Below are positions 4,785 to 6,192 of a stretch of 6,192 bases of DNA, one piece after another. Origin of the DNA: Acidimicrobiia bacterium (GTDB lineage: Bacteria > Actinomycetota > Acidimicrobiia > Spongiisociales > UBA5794); assembly GCA_030618675.1 (NCBI GenBank), contig JAUXCV010000100.1, positions 1 through 6,192 on the forward strand, written 5' to 3'. A program made the translations under genes and the position numbers. The notes under the pieces were generated by a model. That model saw only the letters and a list, made by a program, of their open reading frames with translations, made no database searches and was not told where the DNA came from. The first letter of the stretch is position 1. Each line of letters opens with the position of its first letter.

Positions 4785-6041
4785 GTGCCGATCGTGACGT
4801 CCGAACAGGCGATCTACCTCGTCATCCTTGCTATCTGCACCGTTTTGTCCGGGTTCTTCTCCGGCTCCGAGACAGCCTTGATCGGGATCTCGAAGGAGCG
4901 TGTGCACCGCCTTGCCTCGGAGAGCAAGGCCGGCAGGCGCATCGAGCAACTCCTCACCGACCCGGAACGCATGCTGTCGACGCTGCTGGTTGCCAACAAC
5001 GTCGTCAACGTCCTCGCCGCAGCGGTCGCCACAACGCTCTTCATCGGCCTCGTCGGAGAGACGTGGGGACCATGGCTCGCAACGGCGGCCGTGACCGCAG
5101 TGATCCTGGTGTTCGGGGAGATCACCCCGAAGACACTCGCCACCCGATATCCGGAACGTTTCTCTCTCGCGGTTGCTCCGGCGATCTGGCAACTGTCGCG
5201 ATTCCTGGCTCCTGTGGCGTCGTTCTTCGGCGCCATCACACGCGGCATCCTGAGACTCCTCCGAATCCCGGTTCGTGGCGATGGAGACGCGGTCACCGAC
5301 GCCGACATTCGGGCGCTTGCCGAGCTCGGACATCGCGATGGTCAGATCGAAGAGGTCGAACGAGAGATCATCGAGGCTCTCTTCGATCTGGCAGACCGTC
5401 CGATTCGCGATGTGATGACCCCGCGCGTCGACATCGTGACGTTGACCGTCCCGGTGTCGATGGATGAGGTGAGAGAGGCGGTCGCGGCGACCGGCCACTC
5501 CCGGTACCCGGTGACCCGCGGCGACCTTGACGACCTTCTCGGGATCCTCTTCGTCAAGGATCTGCTCCAGCGCACCGACGAGGCGTCGCCCGATCACATC
5601 GCGGAGCTTCTCCATCACTCACACTTCATCCCGGAGACCGCCACGATCCTCGATACCTTGACCGAGATGCGAGCACGCAGGTTCGCTCTGGCGTGCGTCG
5701 TCGACGAACACGGCGGTATCGAGGGTGTCATCACCGCCAAGGACCTGCTCGCCGAACTCGTCGGTGAACTCCAGGACGAGTACGACCCCGGTCTCCCCTC
5801 CATCGTCCGTATCGGTCCGACGCAATGGATCGCCGATGGTCGGCTTCCGATCGAAGACCTCGCGGACGAGATCGACCGACCGATGCCTGAGGGGCCGTAC
5901 AGCACCGTTGCCGGCTTCTTCATGACCGTCGCGGGGCATGTGCCGCACGAAGGAGACACGATCCGGGTCGACGGGGTTCGACTCACAGTGATCGAGATGG
6001 ACCGGAACCGGGTCGACCGAATCGACATCTCCGTCGGTTGA
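4785..6041 (+). CDS. CNNM/CorC-type membrane protein with CBS pair (hemolysin-family protein)
   Basis: A membrane protein of the CNNM/CorB-CorC (older name: HlyC/TlyC hemolysin) family, linked to Mg2+ or other divalent-cation transport; the haemolysin name is historical. Length is 418 residues from GTG 4785. An N-terminal CNNM (DUF21) domain has hydrophobic helices at about 8-26, 67-89 and 95-112, with the family motifs SGFFSGSETAL (22-32), NNVVNVLAA (71-79) and FGEITPKTLA (110-119). A CBS pair follows, with DVMTPRVDIVTL (209-220), SRYPVTRGDLDDLLGILFVKDL (239-260) and VVDEHGGIEGVITAKDLL (305-322). The C-terminal CorC/HlyC domain (about 336-418) contains DGRLPIEDL (351-359) and TVAGFFMTVAGHVP (374-387). 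The next in-frame GTG at 4794 (giving MTSEQAIYL) is an equally plausible start; neither has a Shine-Dalgarno. It lies 37 bp after the receiver gene with no obvious promoter between, so co-transcription is likely. Confidence 0.93.
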   Translation: MPIVTSEQAIYLVILAICTVLSGFFSGSETALIGISKERVHRLASESKAGRRIEQLLTDPERMLSTLLVANNVVNVLAAAVATTLFIGLVGETWGPWLATAAVTAVILVFGEITPKTLATRYPERFSLAVAPAIWQLSRFLAPVASFFGAITRGILRLLRIPVRGDGDAVTDADIRALAELGHRDGQIEEVEREIIEALFDLADRPIRDVMTPRVDIVTLTVPVSMDEVREAVAATGHSRYPVTRGDLDDLLGILFVKDLLQRTDEASPDHIAELLHHSHFIPETATILDTLTEMRARRFALACVVDEHGGIEGVITAKDLLAELVGELQDEYDPGLPSIVRIGPTQWIADGRLPIEDLADEIDRPMPEGPYSTVAGFFMTVAGHVPHEGDTIRVDGVRLTVIEMDRNRVDRIDISVG

Positions 6042-6073
6042 GGATGGGCTGAGCGCCAGGACGCGAATGGGGG

Positions 6074-6079
6074 TACAAT
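6074..6079 (+). promoter_or_regulatory. -10 box of the tRNA-Pro gene
   Basis: TACAAT is one mismatch from the TATAAT consensus and lies 9 nt before the first tRNA base, so the precursor would have a 5' leader of only a few nucleotides. Weak -35 candidates around 6049-6055 (CTGAGC/TGAGCG) give an 18-19 nt spacer. The promoter fits entirely in the 47-bp gap after the CorC-like gene. Confidence 0.55.
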
Positions 6080-6088
6080 CCTCGCATT

Positions 6089-6162
6089 CGGGACGTAGCG
6101 CAGCTTGGTAGCGCGCATCGTTCGGGACGATGAGGTCGCCGGTTCAAATCCGGCCGTCCCGA
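6089..6162 (+). tRNA. tRNA-Pro (anticodon CGG)
   Basis: A complete 74-nt cloverleaf decoding CCG. Acceptor arms CGGGACG (6089-6095) and CGTCCCG (6155-6161) pair fully, with discriminator A6162. The D stem is GCGC/GCGC (6098-6101 with 6111-6114). The anticodon stem CATCG/CGATG (6116-6120 with 6128-6132) encloses the loop TTCGGGA with CGG at 6123-6125. The variable loop is 5 nt. The T stem GCCGG/CCGGC (6138-6142 with 6150-6154) encloses TTCAAAT. C1-G72 with A73 is the known identity signature of bacterial tRNA-Pro. The CCA end is not encoded (CTCA follows), so it must be added by a CCA-adding enzyme. Confidence 0.97.
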
Positions 6163-6171
6163 CTCATCGAG

Positions 6172-6192
6172 ACCCCGCCCTCGTGGCGGGGT
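6172..6192 (+). terminator. Hairpin after tRNA-Pro, probable terminator
   Basis: ACCCCGCC (6172-6179) and GGCGGGGT (6185-6192) form a perfect 8-bp, GC-rich stem with a 5-nt loop CTCGT. It starts 9 nt after the tRNA. The window ends at the last stem base, so whether a T-run follows cannot be seen; that would decide between a classic intrinsic terminator and another hairpin. Confidence 0.7.

Noticed and set aside
4731..5618. 295-codon minus-strand open frame antisense to the corC-like gene
   Set aside because: Composition is dominated by Arg, Asp, Glu and Gly with no domain, while the plus strand encodes a complete CNNM-CBS protein.

Overview
The window reads as an ordinary stretch of chromosome from a high-GC actinobacterium. 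A WhiB-family iron-sulfur protein is present, and this family is essentially restricted to Actinomycetota and their phages. The linker and the REPYGIWGG form of this WhiB, together with the general gene style, lean towards Acidimicrobiia or a relative; this is an impression from memory, not a search result. No insertion sequence, phage gene, CRISPR array or toxin/defence module is visible.

Layout from left to right. (1) On the minus strand, an fxsA gene (432-812) overlaps by 4 nt a NUDIX hydrolase that runs off the left edge (1-435). (2) A gap of only 35 bp (813-847) separates fxsA from the divergent selA. It holds a TAnnnT -10 box for each direction on either side of a perfect 14-bp palindrome. 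(3) On the plus strand, selA (848-2164) and selB (2164-3936) overlap by one base. (4) A minus-strand whiB-like gene (3926-4183) overlaps the 3' end of selB by 11 bp, tail to tail. (5) A 207-bp divergent intergenic region (4184-4390) carries the whiB promoter and Shine-Dalgarno sequence, two small inverted repeats, and a candidate leaderless promoter for the next gene. (6) On the plus strand, a stand-alone receiver-domain protein (4391-4747) is followed by a CNNM/CorC-type membrane protein with a CBS pair (4785-6041). (7) A tRNA-Pro(CGG) gene (6089-6162) with its own -10 box is followed by a perfect GC-rich hairpin that ends exactly at the right edge.

Functionally, selA and selB are two of the dedicated genes for selenocysteine (UGA-directed) incorporation: SelA makes Sec-tRNA(Sec), and SelB delivers it to the ribosome at SECIS elements. 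The other two components, selD and the tRNA-Sec gene selC, are not in the window, and no selenoprotein is recognisable here, so they must lie elsewhere if the pathway works. The remaining genes are housekeeping or regulatory and have no evident link to selenium.

Expression signals follow a pattern. Three genes (fxsA, selA and the receiver gene) have a TAnnnT hexamer 6-7 nt upstream of the start codon and no Shine-Dalgarno sequence, as expected for leaderless transcripts. Only whiB shows a strong Shine-Dalgarno sequence. All six complete protein genes end in TGA. I found no clearly undescribed system. The points most worth a second look are the compact divergent promoter/operator at 813-847, the receiver protein lacking the usual Thr/Ser switch residue, and the strong excess of GATC.
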